Assembly (NCBI GenBank): GCA_017466455.1
Contig: JAFTUD010000013.1
Location: 69,583-133,582, forward strand
Direction of reading: 5' to 3'
Source: Clostridia bacterium
GTDB lineage: Bacteria > Bacillota_A > Clostridia > Oscillospirales > CAG-272
Length of the DNA stretch: 64,000 nt
Shown: positions 9,158 through 17,599 of the stretch, piece after piece
Position numbering within the stretch: position 1 is the first letter of the stretch
Layout of the letters: the number at the start of each line of letters is the position of its first letter
The notes under the pieces: generated by a model
The model's input: only the letters and a program-made list of their open reading frames with translations
Told to the model about the DNA's origin: nothing
Databases searched by the model: none
Made by a program: the position numbers and the translations under genes

Positions 9158-10249
9158 ATGGAAAGATGGAGTAAGGAAAGGGCGTGGGAGTGGTACAACG
9201 CTCGCCCTTGGATAAGAGGCTGTAACTACATGTGCGCTGATGCTGTAAACAGGGTTGATATGTGGCAGGCACTGCACTTTGACGAATATTTAAAGTCCAC
9301 CGAAAACGAGCTTGCTTTAATGCGTGAGCTTGGGTTTAACAGCGTGAGGGTTATTCTTGAATTTGTCGTTTGGCAAAAGGAGCATGACTCGTTTCTTGAG
9401 CGATTTGAGAGGTACATTTCCCTGCTTGACAAGTACGGAATTTCATGTATGGTAACGCTTGCAAATGACTGTATGCCACCAAAATCACCCGAATGGAAGA
9501 TGCCCGATATAGGTGAGCAGGAGTATGCGCTCGGCTATCACGGTGGGCGCAAGCGCTCACAGCATGGAAATCATTCCGAGCCTGCTCCGCACTACTATTT
9601 TGATGATAGCGAGCTTTGTGAGCAGTACTTTGATATGGTGCGCGAGATTGTGACGCTTTACAAGGACGACCCCCGTATTCTTATGTGGGATTTGTTTAAC
9701 GAGCCGGGCAATTCAAGGCGCGAAAATATCACTATGCCATATCTTGTGCGAATGTTTGAAACGGTGCGCAAGATAAATCCGTCACAACCGCTAACTGTCG
9801 GTGCGTGGTGGTTTGACACCGAGGATTTTCACACGAGCGAGCTTAATACCTACGCACTTGAAAACTCGGACATTATCTCCTACCATTGCTATGCTACGTA
9901 TGAGGAGCATGTGCGCATTATCAAGCACTTAAAGCGACTTGAGCGCCCTTTAATCAACACAGAGTGGCTTGCAAGGTGTACGGGAAACACGGTATTTGAG
10001 AATTTTCCGCTATTCTATCTTGAAAATATCGGTTGCTACAACTGGGGCTTTGTCGCAGGCAAGTATCAAACATACGAGCCATATGAGGCGCATTGGGATT
10101 GGTACGAAAGCGACAAAAGAGCGCCTATTGACTTTACAAAGTGGTTTCACGACCTATATCGCCCGAGCTTAAAGCCATACGACCCGAGGGAAACGGAGCT
10201 TATTTCTCGCTTTTGTCACCTTGCGGATAAGGATTTTTCGGGTAAATAA
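9158..10249 (+). CDS. GH5-like glycoside hydrolase
   Basis: Cytoplasmic (alpha/beta)8 glycosidase of 363 aa. The start at 9158 has GGGGGTAATT before it; a longer reading from 9110 begins inside the promoter and is unlikely. The acid/base Glu is in LMWDLFNEPGNS and the nucleophile Glu in PLINTEWLAR, the usual order for clan GH-A. PWIRGCNYMCADAVNR at the N-terminus and YNWGFVAGKYQTYEPYEAHWDW near the end (given here only as landmarks) resemble proteins annotated as cellulase-type or beta-xylanase-like family 5 enzymes. No signal peptide, so the substrate is probably an imported oligosaccharide. Confidence 0.83.
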   Translation: MERWSKERAWEWYNARPWIRGCNYMCADAVNRVDMWQALHFDEYLKSTENELALMRELGFNSVRVILEFVVWQKEHDSFLERFERYISLLDKYGISCMVTLANDCMPPKSPEWKMPDIGEQEYALGYHGGRKRSQHGNHSEPAPHYYFDDSELCEQYFDMVREIVTLYKDDPRILMWDLFNEPGNSRRENITMPYLVRMFETVRKINPSQPLTVGAWWFDTEDFHTSELNTYALENSDIISYHCYATYEEHVRIIKHLKRLERPLINTEWLARCTGNTVFENFPLFYLENIGCYNWGFVAGKYQTYEPYEAHWDWYESDKRAPIDFTKWFHDLYRPSLKPYDPRETELISRFCHLADKDFSGK

Positions 10250-10264
10250 CATCTTAAAAACAAA

Positions 10265-10300
10265 CACAGGGTGCTAAATTTAGCACCCTGTGGCTTTTTT
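10265..10300 (+). terminator. rho-independent terminator
   Basis: A perfect 28-base palindrome (14-base arms, CACAGGGTGCTAAA) is followed by GGCTTTTTT, downstream of the GH5-like gene. Confidence 0.88.
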
Positions 10301-10375
10301 GAGCGATTTTAAAGTGATTTTTTGAGCGATTTTCAAGTGATTTTTTGAGCGATTTTCAAGTGATTTTTTGAGTGG
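10295..10375. repeat. 23-base tandem repeat, about 3.3 copies
   Basis: The unit GAGCGATTTTNAAGTGATTT plus TTT recurs with starts at 10301, 10324 and 10347, and a partial copy at 10370. Copies differ by one base. It sits between two convergent genes. No coding role is visible. Confidence 0.85.
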
Positions 10376-10427
10376 CTTTTAGTAGCCTTGTGCGATTTTA
10401 GCGACCCTGCGAGTGACCCTTACGGGG

Positions 10428-11084
10428 CTATTTTTTCGTTAGATTATAGCTCCTATCAACGAGGGCGAAAAGGTCGGCATCATCAAGCGTGCCATTTAGC
10501 AAAACGCTGACCCAGTGTCGCTTATTCATATGATATGCTCGGAAAATTGTGCGATTATCTATGCTTTTCTCAATCAAGTCGGGCTCGAGCTTCAAATTCA
10601 CAACCTCGCACATCTTCTCGGAGTCAATTCCAAGCCTGTTCAGTGTGATTTTAAGAAGGGCGAGGAACCATTTTCCGTTATCACCGTGCCTTGCAATTCC
10701 GTTACCGTCACCAAACGGAAAATCAAGCTCCGCTTCGTATTTTTCCTTGACATAGCGAGCAAGCCTGTTTGACTGCTCAAAATCAAAGGGCTCTCCTCCT
10801 TTTTCAAGCGCGGATACGGTGCGCGCCTCTATCGCTTTATACCCGTTTCTTACTCTTGCTACAAAATCTCCGTCGCTTGCGGTGTTATGCAGGACATATT
10901 CCTCTCCGTATTCATCATAGACCGCGCCGAAAAGCGCGCTTGATTTATAAATCAGCCTAACCGTCATATTCGTATCGTTAAGCGCCTCGCTATACTCATA
11001 AGCATCAGTGCCCGTGTGGCAAAAGCCGAGGGCTATAAGTGAGGATTTTTCTATTTTTTTAGAGTTTACCTCTATACGCTTCAT
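10428..11084 (-). CDS. MmcQ/YjbR-family protein
   Basis: Protein of 218 aa whose C-terminal half matches the MmcQ/YjbR fold: KWFLALLKITLNRLG, then VVNLKLEPDLIE, then FRAYHMNKRHWVSVLLNG and FALVDRSYNLTKK. In this family the fold is a double-wing, DNA-binding-like domain of unproven function. The N-terminal 100 residues are less conserved and not recognised. AGGGGGTAAAAA precedes the ATG. It is transcribed alone and converges on the GH5-like gene. Confidence 0.8.
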   Translation of the reverse strand: MKRIEVNSKKIEKSSLIALGFCHTGTDAYEYSEALNDTNMTVRLIYKSSALFGAVYDEYGEEYVLHNTASDGDFVARVRNGYKAIEARTVSALEKGGEPFDFEQSNRLARYVKEKYEAELDFPFGDGNGIARHGDNGKWFLALLKITLNRLGIDSEKMCEVVNLKLEPDLIEKSIDNRTIFRAYHMNKRHWVSVLLNGTLDDADLFALVDRSYNLTKK

Positions 11085-11178
11085 TTTTTACCCCCTGTGG
11101 CTTTTTCTTAATTTTACCACCTATTTGGAGAAAAATCAACCGTTTGGAAAATTTTAGCGCATGATGCGCTTGTCGTGC

Positions 11179-11207
11179 TTGACTTCTATACGGAAGTATG
11201 TTAAAAT
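11179..11207 (+). promoter_or_regulatory. sigma-A type promoter with leader hairpin
   Basis: TTGACT, 17-base spacer, TAAAAT. The leader then contains TGAGGAC / GTCCTCA as a small hairpin (about 11215-11231) before the ribosome site of the GH43 gene. Confidence 0.7.
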
Positions 11208-11254
11208 TACCTTAATGAGGACTTTGTCCTCAAATCTTAAAATAAGGATATGCT

Positions 11255-12850
11255 ATGATTACTGCTACTAACCCTATTATCCCGGGCTTTCACCCCGACC
11301 CGTCAATTTTAAGAGTTGGCGAGGACTATTTTATTGCGACCTCAACCTTTCAGTGGTTTGCGGGCGTACAGCTTTATCACTCACGCGACCTTGTGAATTG
11401 GGAAGCGCTTCCCTCACCCTTAAACCGTGTATCTCAGCTTGATATGCAGGGAAATCCGAACTCGGGCGGTGTTTGGGGTCCTTGCCTTTCCTACTGTGAC
11501 GGAATTTTCTATCTCGTTTACACGAACACAAGGAATTTCCACGGAATTTTCAAGGACACGCCTAACTATGTCGTGACAACGAGGGATATTTTCTCGGGTG
11601 AGTGGAGTGAGCCGATTTATCTAAATTCAAGCGGATTTGACCCGTCAATGTTCCACGACATAGACGGTAAAAAATATCTTCTCAATATGCGTTGGGACCA
11701 CCGAATGGAGAAAAACGATTTTTCTGGTATTCTTATGCAGGAGTTTGACCCTGTGGCTGGGTGTCTTGTCGGCGAGGTAAGACAAATTTTTGACGGCACG
11801 CCTATCGGCGCGACCGAGGCTCCGCACCTTTACAGGCACGGTGAGTATTACTATCTTATGCTTGCCGAGGGCGGAACGATGTATAACCACGGAGTTCAGC
11901 TTGCGCGCTCAAGGAGCATTTGGGGACCCTATGAAGCCGACCCTATGCCACTTCTGACAACGAGAAACAACCCCGAAAGTCCGCTTCAAAGAACGGGACA
12001 CGCCTCGCTAATCGATACGCCAAGGGGCGAGTGGTATGTGGCTTACCTTTCCTGCCGACCTATCACCGAAAAAAGCCGTTCTATTCTCGGCAGAGAAACA
12101 TCAATTGCTCCTGTCGTTTGGGACAGTGACGGCTGGCTTCGCCTAAAAGATGGCGGAGTTGTTCCGCCTGTTTGCGTTGATATTGACCTTGATGAGGTCA
12201 AATACGCACCGCTTCCGAGCCGTGACTACTTCAAATGCGACACACTCCCCCACCATTATAAGAGCCTCAGGCTTCCGCTTGACAGAATAGGCTCTCTTAG
12301 CGAAAGGGCGGGATATCTGCGACTTTACGGTCAAGAGGCGATTACCTCTTGGAATAATCAGAGCCTTGTCGCAAGGCGCTTACAGCACTTTGATGCGCAG
12401 GCGACGACACGCTTTGAGTTTGACCCTAAGACATTTCAGCAAATGGCGGGTCTTACCGTAATTTACGACACATATAATTTCTTCTACCTCTATATGTCAA
12501 GAGATGAGGAGAGTGGCGAAAATTGCCTTAGAATTATCGTGCGTGACAACCTCAAATTCTACAACCCCATAGAGGGCGGACGCGTGCTGATTGGCGACGC
12601 TAAGAGCGTTTACCTTCGCGCGCACATTCACGGGCTTTTGCTTGATTTTTCATACTCGCTTGACGGAAAGGAATTTACCCCTCTTGCAAGCGACCTTGAC
12701 GCAAGCGACCTTAGCGATGAGGCGTATGGCGAAATCGGTCACGAGGGACATACGGGTACATTTGTCGGCATGGCGTGCCAAGACCTTAGCGGACTTCGCG
12801 CGTGCGCTGATTTTGAGTTTTTTGAATACATTCAAGGAGATGAAAAATAA
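11255..12850 (+). CDS. GH43-family beta-xylosidase / arabinofuranosidase
   Basis: Five-bladed beta-propeller glycosidase of 531 aa, likely releasing xylose or arabinose from xylo-oligosaccharides. The general base Asp is in PGFHPDPSILR near the N-terminus, the pKa-modulating Asp in SGFDPSMFHD, and the acid Glu in GATEAPHLYR. RTGHASLIDTPRGEWYVAYL is a further landmark, typical of the family. Residues from about 330 to the end form a separate beta-sandwich like the C-terminal GH43 domain. There is no signal peptide, so the enzyme is cytoplasmic. Its stop codon shares one base with the ATG of the next gene (TAATG), implying coupled translation with the esterase. Confidence 0.92.
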   Translation: MITATNPIIPGFHPDPSILRVGEDYFIATSTFQWFAGVQLYHSRDLVNWEALPSPLNRVSQLDMQGNPNSGGVWGPCLSYCDGIFYLVYTNTRNFHGIFKDTPNYVVTTRDIFSGEWSEPIYLNSSGFDPSMFHDIDGKKYLLNMRWDHRMEKNDFSGILMQEFDPVAGCLVGEVRQIFDGTPIGATEAPHLYRHGEYYYLMLAEGGTMYNHGVQLARSRSIWGPYEADPMPLLTTRNNPESPLQRTGHASLIDTPRGEWYVAYLSCRPITEKSRSILGRETSIAPVVWDSDGWLRLKDGGVVPPVCVDIDLDEVKYAPLPSRDYFKCDTLPHHYKSLRLPLDRIGSLSERAGYLRLYGQEAITSWNNQSLVARRLQHFDAQATTRFEFDPKTFQQMAGLTVIYDTYNFFYLYMSRDEESGENCLRIIVRDNLKFYNPIEGGRVLIGDAKSVYLRAHIHGLLLDFSYSLDGKEFTPLASDLDASDLSDEAYGEIGHEGHTGTFVGMACQDLSGLRACADFEFFEYIQGDEK

Positions 12851-13593
12851 TGGAAATCAAATACATCACCCCCGAAATTACGCCCGATACGCTTAGCTCC
12901 TATGCATATACCAACTTTTCAAAAATCGAGGGCGAGATACGGGCTATCGCGCTTGATTTCCACGGGCTTGGCTCGTGCGGAATGAAGAAGGACGACAGCG
13001 ATTTTGACCTTGAAATGGCAAAGCACGGAATTTTGGTAATTTTTCCATACTACGGTCCTTGGAGCTGGATGAACTCCGTTGCTGTAAAATTCGTTGACAA
13101 AGTTGTTGAGGTGGCGTGCGAAAAATACTCGCTTGACCTTGATAAAATAAGACTGCTTTCCACAGGCGGTTCAATGGGCGGACATAGCGCGCTGATTTAC
13201 ACGGTGTACGCAAATCGCACGCCCGATGCCTGCATTACGAACTGCCCTGTGTGCGATTTTAAGTTCCACGCGACCGAGCGTGAGGACCTGCCCCGTACGG
13301 TTTATCTTGCCTTTTCGGGTGAGGGCACGGACCTTGAAACGGCTATTGAGCTACACTCGGCATATCACCTTGCGGGTAAGATGCCCGATATTCCTTATGT
13401 GGTTTTGCACGGAACAAGGGACGGCGCGGTGAACAAGGAAATGCACTCCGACAGATTTGTTGCGCGTATGCGTGAGCTTGGCAAGAGAGTTGAGTATATG
13501 GAGATTGAGGGCATGGAGCATTGCTGGCTTAATCCGTTTCCCGAGGCGAAGCGCGCATATTACGACAAGTTCATTGAACTTGCTACAAAATGA
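12850..13593 (+). CDS. alpha/beta hydrolase, probable carbohydrate esterase
   Basis: Serine hydrolase of 247 aa. The nucleophile elbow is STGGSMGGHSAL; the acid is probably in LHGTRDGAVNK; the catalytic His is in EGMEHCWLNPF. It has no signal peptide. Translational coupling to the GH43 gene (one-base overlap) argues that it removes acyl groups from the same imported oligosaccharides, for example acetyl-xylo-oligosaccharides, but this is inference from context. A hairpin terminator follows directly. Confidence 0.83.
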   Translation: MEIKYITPEITPDTLSSYAYTNFSKIEGEIRAIALDFHGLGSCGMKKDDSDFDLEMAKHGILVIFPYYGPWSWMNSVAVKFVDKVVEVACEKYSLDLDKIRLLSTGGSMGGHSALIYTVYANRTPDACITNCPVCDFKFHATEREDLPRTVYLAFSGEGTDLETAIELHSAYHLAGKMPDIPYVVLHGTRDGAVNKEMHSDRFVARMRELGKRVEYMEIEGMEHCWLNPFPEAKRAYYDKFIELATK

Positions 13594-13601
13594 ATACAAA
13601 C

Positions 13602-13636
13602 AAAAAAATCACCGATTTACATCGGTGATTTTTATT
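13602..13636. terminator. bidirectional rho-independent terminator
   Basis: Stem AAAAAATCACCGAT / ATCGGTGATTTTTA with loop TTAC, between converging genes. Confidence 0.87.
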
Positions 13637-13654
13637 ATTTATTTGGGGTGGCAA

Positions 13655-15565
13655 TTAGTCCTTTTTGGAAAGATATGCCTTTATTTTTTCAAGTGTGAGT
13701 GTGTAGAGTGAAACGCCTGGGGTTACCTCAACAAGTTCGTCCTCACTACTGTCAATTCCGTGTTGAATATACTTAATGGTGTTTGCAGTTTCGCTATCGT
13801 TATCGTAATCGGCAATTACATATGCGCAAATAACGAGATTGAGGTTTGATGCGCTTTCGGGAGTGAAGCCGTTTAATGCCATGTTGAACGAGCTATACTC
13901 TCTGCTTGAAAGTTCAACCATTATTCCTTTTTCCGTTGCCAAAACATACTCACCATTTTCAACTTTTGTAAGTGAGCCGACATTTTCCGCATTCGCGATT
14001 ATGATACCGATTTTAGCATTGGAAACAAGTGATTCGTAAAGCTCAAGCGCACCGAGGTTGATGATATATCCACCGTCAATTCCTGTGCCGTCGTTCTTTA
14101 CGGAATAGCCCTTTGTGGTGATAATCGGTGTTGCTCCGTTATCGGTTGATGTTTCGGTGCATCTTGCACACTTGATTGTTCTTGTTCCGTTTTTATCAAA
14201 TGATACATACTGAACGCCGACAACTATTGCGCTTTTATCAGTGTCAAATTCGTGAATGGTTGAGTCAGTTTCACCATCGGCGATGCCCATTTTTGCTCCA
14301 CAGAAGCAATATTCTTGAACTGTGCCTGCCTCGGTGCAGTTTCCGTGGGTGATTTCCTCGGATTTTCTAACATCGGCAAAGTGTTTAAAGAGGTCGCTTG
14401 ACCAAGAGGTTTGATATGCTCTTCCCGCTTGACCCGATGCGCAGGAATACATGATTATATCATCGTGTGAACCATCGAAGGTAAATGTTGGATTAAAATT
14501 GCCAACAGTATCATTCGGATTTGCGAAAACAAAGTTCGTATAACTACTTGATGAGTCGGCATATCCCTTGAAATCGGTCATATTACCAAGGAAAATAATT
14601 GTCCTTGGGTTTTCAACAGTTCCGCCTATGCTAAGGAACGACCTATTATCCGCAACCGCTGTATAGGTAGTTGGGAATACGACAATGTCGTTTATGTTTG
14701 ACAAGCCTCTAAACAATTGGTCACCGCAAGATGCGAACTTTGATGGCATATAGTAAACTTCCGGCTTTTCCACCTCATCGGGGTTGTCAAATCTTTCGTT
14801 GGTGAAGAAAAGTTTAGTTAGTTTTGTTCCGTTTCCATATGCTCCGCATTGGAATGTGTTCCAGTCCGTGCCTGTTCCAAAGCTTACCAAGTTATTAGGC
14901 AAGTGAACAGGACCAAGGTTAACGCAACCGATAAATGTTGCATTATACATATGTGTAATGGAGTCGGGTAGGCAAATTCCTTTAAGAGATGTGCAACCGT
15001 TAAATGCGGAGTTGTTAAGAGAGGTAATCATATTATTTTCTCCAAACTCAACCCATTCAAGTTTAGTGCATCCTCTAAACGCATTTACATGTAGGTCATC
15101 AAGTGAAAGAGGAATTTTTACATAAACGAGGTTTGTGTGGCCGGAAAATGTTCCCGTTTCACCACTGCCCCAAAAGTCTGTGCATCCCTCGGGAACTTCA
15201 ACTGCGACAAAACTTGTTTTATCATAAGTAGCGCCACAGGGGTTGTTATCGTTTATTGTTTTGTAATCCCTGGAGAATAGAGTTTTAAGGCTTGAGTTGA
15301 TTGACATAAAGTAGTAGGTCGGGTATGTGTGAATTCCCTTTTCGCAAGAACAAAGAACGGTTGCTCTTGACTCCTTACTTGTCGCTTGTGGGGAATACAT
15401 TACGGTTGTGATGTAATCCTTACCATTGTTTTCGGCGTATTTTTCAAAGTAGTCGATGTGTTCAACTTCTCCAAAATCGTAGGTATACGCCTCAGCGCTT
15501 ACCGCTACTGCAAGTGTCAAGCACACAAGAGTAGCAAGCATTAAGACTAAAAATAATTTTTTCAT
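13655..15565 (-). CDS. secreted BspA-like leucine-rich-repeat surface protein
   Basis: Exported protein of 636 aa. The start at 15565 has AAGGAGAG ahead of it and gives a clean Sec signal (MKKLFLVLMLATLVCLTLAV, cleaved after AVSAEA). The middle (about residues 110-330) carries BspA-type LRR_5 repeats such as FRGCTKLEWVEFG and FNGCTSLKGICLPDSI. Paired cysteines follow (CFCGAKMG, KCARCTETS). The last 140 residues (GYSVKNDGTGIDGGY through LNLVICAYVIADYD) are a separate domain also found at the end of the protein at 51047-52663. There is no LPXTG or SLH anchor. Its promoter carries a run of 11 G. Confidence 0.85.
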   Translation of the reverse strand: MKKLFLVLMLATLVCLTLAVAVSAEAYTYDFGEVEHIDYFEKYAENNGKDYITTVMYSPQATSKESRATVLCSCEKGIHTYPTYYFMSINSSLKTLFSRDYKTINDNNPCGATYDKTSFVAVEVPEGCTDFWGSGETGTFSGHTNLVYVKIPLSLDDLHVNAFRGCTKLEWVEFGENNMITSLNNSAFNGCTSLKGICLPDSITHMYNATFIGCVNLGPVHLPNNLVSFGTGTDWNTFQCGAYGNGTKLTKLFFTNERFDNPDEVEKPEVYYMPSKFASCGDQLFRGLSNINDIVVFPTTYTAVADNRSFLSIGGTVENPRTIIFLGNMTDFKGYADSSSSYTNFVFANPNDTVGNFNPTFTFDGSHDDIIMYSCASGQAGRAYQTSWSSDLFKHFADVRKSEEITHGNCTEAGTVQEYCFCGAKMGIADGETDSTIHEFDTDKSAIVVGVQYVSFDKNGTRTIKCARCTETSTDNGATPIITTKGYSVKNDGTGIDGGYIINLGALELYESLVSNAKIGIIIANAENVGSLTKVENGEYVLATEKGIMVELSSREYSSFNMALNGFTPESASNLNLVICAYVIADYDNDSETANTIKYIQHGIDSSEDELVEVTPGVSLYTLTLEKIKAYLSKKD

Positions 15566-15618
15566 GATTTTCTCTCCTTGCAGGGAAGCCCCTGCGGGCA
15601 TATAATGTTATTAAACAT

Positions 15619-15647
15619 ATATTACCATATGACACGCAGTATGTCAA
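15619..15647 (-). promoter_or_regulatory. sigma-A promoter of the LRR surface protein
   Basis: On the minus strand TTGACA, 17-base spacer, TAATAT. The leader then forms GCAGGG / CCCTGC immediately before the ribosome site, which could mask it. Confidence 0.78.
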
Positions 15648-15706
15648 GACAATTTGCACAAAATATTCTACCCCCCCCCCCGATTTTTGTGCAATATGCA
15701 CAAAAA
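15648..15706 (-). promoter_or_regulatory. palindrome plus 11-G tract upstream of the -35 box
   Basis: In gene direction: a perfect palindrome TTTTTGTGCA / TGCACAAAAA (15684-15706), TC, eleven G (15671-15681), then a half-site TTTTGTGCAAATT abutting TTGACA. The same arrangement with the same spacing occurs at 52751-52808 ahead of the other secreted protein. It is a candidate operator with a variable homopolymer. Confidence 0.75.
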
Positions 15707-15707
15707 T

Positions 15708-15805
15708 GCCCATCTCGACCAAGGGGAGAGATGGCATAGAGTCAAGGCAATGCCTTGTATATCATCAACACGAATGTGTTGTATCTCATCAATCCGCATA
15801 ATTTA
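15708..15805 (-). repeat. short-hairpin array with TATATCATC-type linker
   Basis: Hairpins CATCTC/GAGATG, CAAGGC-AAT-GCCTTG (15743-15757) and AACAC-GAAT-GTGTT (15767-15780) are separated by TATATCATC and TATCTCATC. It lies 3' of the Doc operon, after its terminator. Confidence 0.6.
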
Positions 15806-15827
15806 TACCTCCACGGCAAAAGCAAAC

Positions 15828-15857
15828 AAAAACCGCCACAGTGTGGCGGATTTTCTT
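15828..15857. terminator. rho-independent terminator of the Doc operon
   Basis: AAACCGCCACA / TGTGGCGGATTTT, just beyond the doc-like stop codon. The stem is nearly identical to the terminator at 46945. Confidence 0.85.
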
Positions 15858-15859
15858 TT

Positions 15860-16297
15860 TTATGCGATTGCTATGAGGATTTTCTCCATAAGCGCAAGAT
15901 TGCCCTCGTAGTTATTATCAAGGATTGCCTCTACGATTTCGTGGAGCAGATCCTTATTTATTTTTCCTGCGGCTACATGGTAGGTAATGTTCTCGGTTTG
16001 CTTGAAGAAGCGGTTTGCAAGCTCACCGTATCCGTTTATTTGAAGGAGTGCGACGGGCAAGGTGATTGCAATGCGCTTGTTTCCGTCCTCAAAGGCGTGA
16101 AATTTGCACGCGCAGAAGAACAAATGAGTGATTTTATCGGCACAGGTGGGGTAATAATCATCATTTTGGATATTTTGAAGCACGCTATCAAGCTTGCCAA
16201 GGTCTATTTTGCCATACGCTCCGCCACCGCTATGAATTACGGTCAGGCGGTGAATTTGCTCGGCAATTTCAAGAGAAAAATACTTTTTTAGCTCCAT
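15860..16297 (-). CDS. Doc/Fic-type protein, probable toxin
   Basis: Protein of 145 aa with the Doc signature HAFEDGNKRIA (HxFxDGNKR), the catalytic loop that in phage P1 Doc phosphorylates EF-Tu. The helical core LGKLDSVLQNIQ and THLFFCACKFHAFEDG fits death-on-curing proteins, as does the length. The start at 16297 follows AGGAGAGGGGATA, and its first base is the last base of the previous stop codon (TAATG). It is the third gene of a tightly packed operon. The usual Phd antitoxin is not recognisable; the two preceding acidic proteins are candidates for that role. Confidence 0.82.
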   Translation of the reverse strand: MELKKYFSLEIAEQIHRLTVIHSGGGAYGKIDLGKLDSVLQNIQNDDYYPTCADKITHLFFCACKFHAFEDGNKRIAITLPVALLQINGYGELANRFFKQTENITYHVAAGKINKDLLHEIVEAILDNNYEGNLALMEKILIAIA

Positions 16298-16674
16298 TAT
16301 CCCCTCTCCTTCAGCCTTACAAGGCACGCCTCATTTTCTATCATTAGCTCCTCTACCGCCACAAGGCAGGGCTGTGTTGTTTCTATCTCGGTGTAGCGAC
16401 GCTCATACTCCTGCTCAAGAACGACGCTTGCGCCACCCGTTTCAAGGTTTATAAAATCAAGCGCAAGGCGGACAAGAAGCATTTTCTTCTCCTCATTGTC
16501 GTTATCATATACATCGCTTACATAATCATCTAAAATAGTGCTGAAATCAGACACACTATCCGCCATTTTGGCAAATTCGCTATCTCTTATATAGAGCTGT
16601 TCAAATGCCATATCGCAAAGCTCCTCACGGTTGAAAACGGATAGAAGCGCGCTTTTTACAAGCTCCTTTTGCAT
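16297..16674 (-). CDS. hypothetical acidic protein in Doc operon, 125 aa
   Basis: Not recognised. I start it at 16674, where GAGGAGGAATAAT precedes the ATG, rather than at 16794 inside the upstream gene. It is acidic and predicted mostly helical (MQKELVKSALLSVF, EEKKMLLVRLALDFINLE, VAVEELMIENEACLVRL). It has no signal peptide. The gene starts 1 base after the stop of the upstream gene and overlaps doc by one base, so its dose should track that of Doc. By position and charge it could be the antitoxin, but it shows no Phd-like DNA-binding motif. Confidence 0.7.
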   Translation of the reverse strand: MQKELVKSALLSVFNREELCDMAFEQLYIRDSEFAKMADSVSDFSTILDDYVSDVYDNDNEEKKMLLVRLALDFINLETGGASVVLEQEYERRYTEIETTQPCLVAVEELMIENEACLVRLKERG

Positions 16675-16675
16675 A

Positions 16676-17305
16676 TTATTCCTCCTCCATCGCCCTTTTC
16701 CACGGGTCGGTGAAAATTTTCTTAAAGTATTTTTCCATGGTGTTTGACTCCATCCATGCGTCATTTGTTTCATCATACGGTACGGAGCTGACAAGGCTGT
16801 CGCCGTCTATTTCTGCGAGTGCGAAGAAAATGTGGCTTGCATTTTCGCAAATTTTCTTTAGCGCGTTACCGCCGTTTTTCTTATCGCGCTTTGCATAATT
16901 CTCAATAAATTCATTTAGGTCATCGGAAATAAGCTCCTCGCAAAAGTCAAGGATTTCGTTTGCTCTTTCCTCATCTGCATCCATTAGCATATCGCACAGC
17001 GTTTCGGCATTTAGCCTGTTATCAAGCATCGCCTCAAGCTCTATCGCCTTGGCGTTTATATAAGATGCGAGCGCACCGTGGCAAACGCCCGTGATAAATT
17101 CCTTTTCAATGAAGTAAACTCCGCCGTCTGCCACCGCGCCCCTTAGGAGCGTTAGCTCAAGCGCGAGAAAAAAGCGCTTTGAAATGCTGGTGACATAAAT
17201 TACATTTTTCTCGGTTATATCGGGCGCCATTATATGCAGCACCGCACGAATACCGCTTGCCTTTTCCTTTGCTAAATCAAATCTTCTTTGCTCGTTTTCG
17301 TTCAT
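16676..17305 (-). CDS. hypothetical protein, first gene of Doc operon, 209 aa
   Basis: Not recognised. AAAGAGGGAAGAC precedes the ATG. The protein is largely helical and acidic, with MNENEQRRFDLAKEKASGI at the N-terminus, YVTSISKRFFLALELTLLRG in the middle and an acidic stretch EILDFCEELISDDLNEFIE. No signal peptide, membrane segment or metal motif is visible. It is followed by the 125-aa gene with no gap, then by doc. The operon has one promoter ahead of it and one terminator after it, so the three genes behave as a unit. Confidence 0.7.
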   Translation of the reverse strand: MNENEQRRFDLAKEKASGIRAVLHIMAPDITEKNVIYVTSISKRFFLALELTLLRGAVADGGVYFIEKEFITGVCHGALASYINAKAIELEAMLDNRLNAETLCDMLMDADEERANEILDFCEELISDDLNEFIENYAKRDKKNGGNALKKICENASHIFFALAEIDGDSLVSSVPYDETNDAWMESNTMEKYFKKIFTDPWKRAMEEE

Positions 17306-17337
17306 GTCTTCCCTCTTTTTAGCTTAGCTTTTCTTAA

Positions 17338-17366
17338 ATTTTACCACACTTTTCTTCCTTTGTCTA
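17338..17366 (-). promoter_or_regulatory. promoter of the Doc operon
   Basis: On the minus strand TAGACA, 17-base spacer, TAAAAT, about 33 bases before the first ATG. Confidence 0.65.
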
Positions 17367-17530
17367 TATTTTTAGTAAACTTTTCGCGCTTGAATATATA
17401 ATTAAGGGGGTTGCCTGTCAAGCGATCCTTGCGGTGGCGATTTTGTGATATATGCAAGAGGCATATGTGTGCCCTTTGATTGGTTTTTTGAAGGTTTTGT
17501 GACGGAATGATGAATGTTTTGTGTATATTG

Positions 17531-17559
17531 TTGACAATGTCAAAATATCGTGCTACTCT
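17531..17559 (+). promoter_or_regulatory. promoter of the serpin gene
   Basis: TTGACA, 17-base spacer, TACTCT. The -35 is part of an inverted repeat TTGACA-A-TGTCAA. The 5' leader has a ribosome site and a two-codon ORF (ATG TTA TGA, 17576-17584) before the real serpin start. Confidence 0.6.
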
Positions 17560-17599
17560 AAAATTAGGAGAACAAATGTTATGATGGAGGTACTAATCT

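Noticed and set aside
15671..15681. C/G homopolymer as a pure assembly artefact
   Set aside because: The same tract occurs in the same position of a conserved promoter module at 52774-52783, so the tract itself is real; only its exact length is uncertain.
15755..16291. 178-codon plus-strand ORF across the Doc region
   Set aside because: It is antisense to the Doc-type gene, has no ribosome site and no recognisable domain; the minus-strand protein has the full Doc motif.
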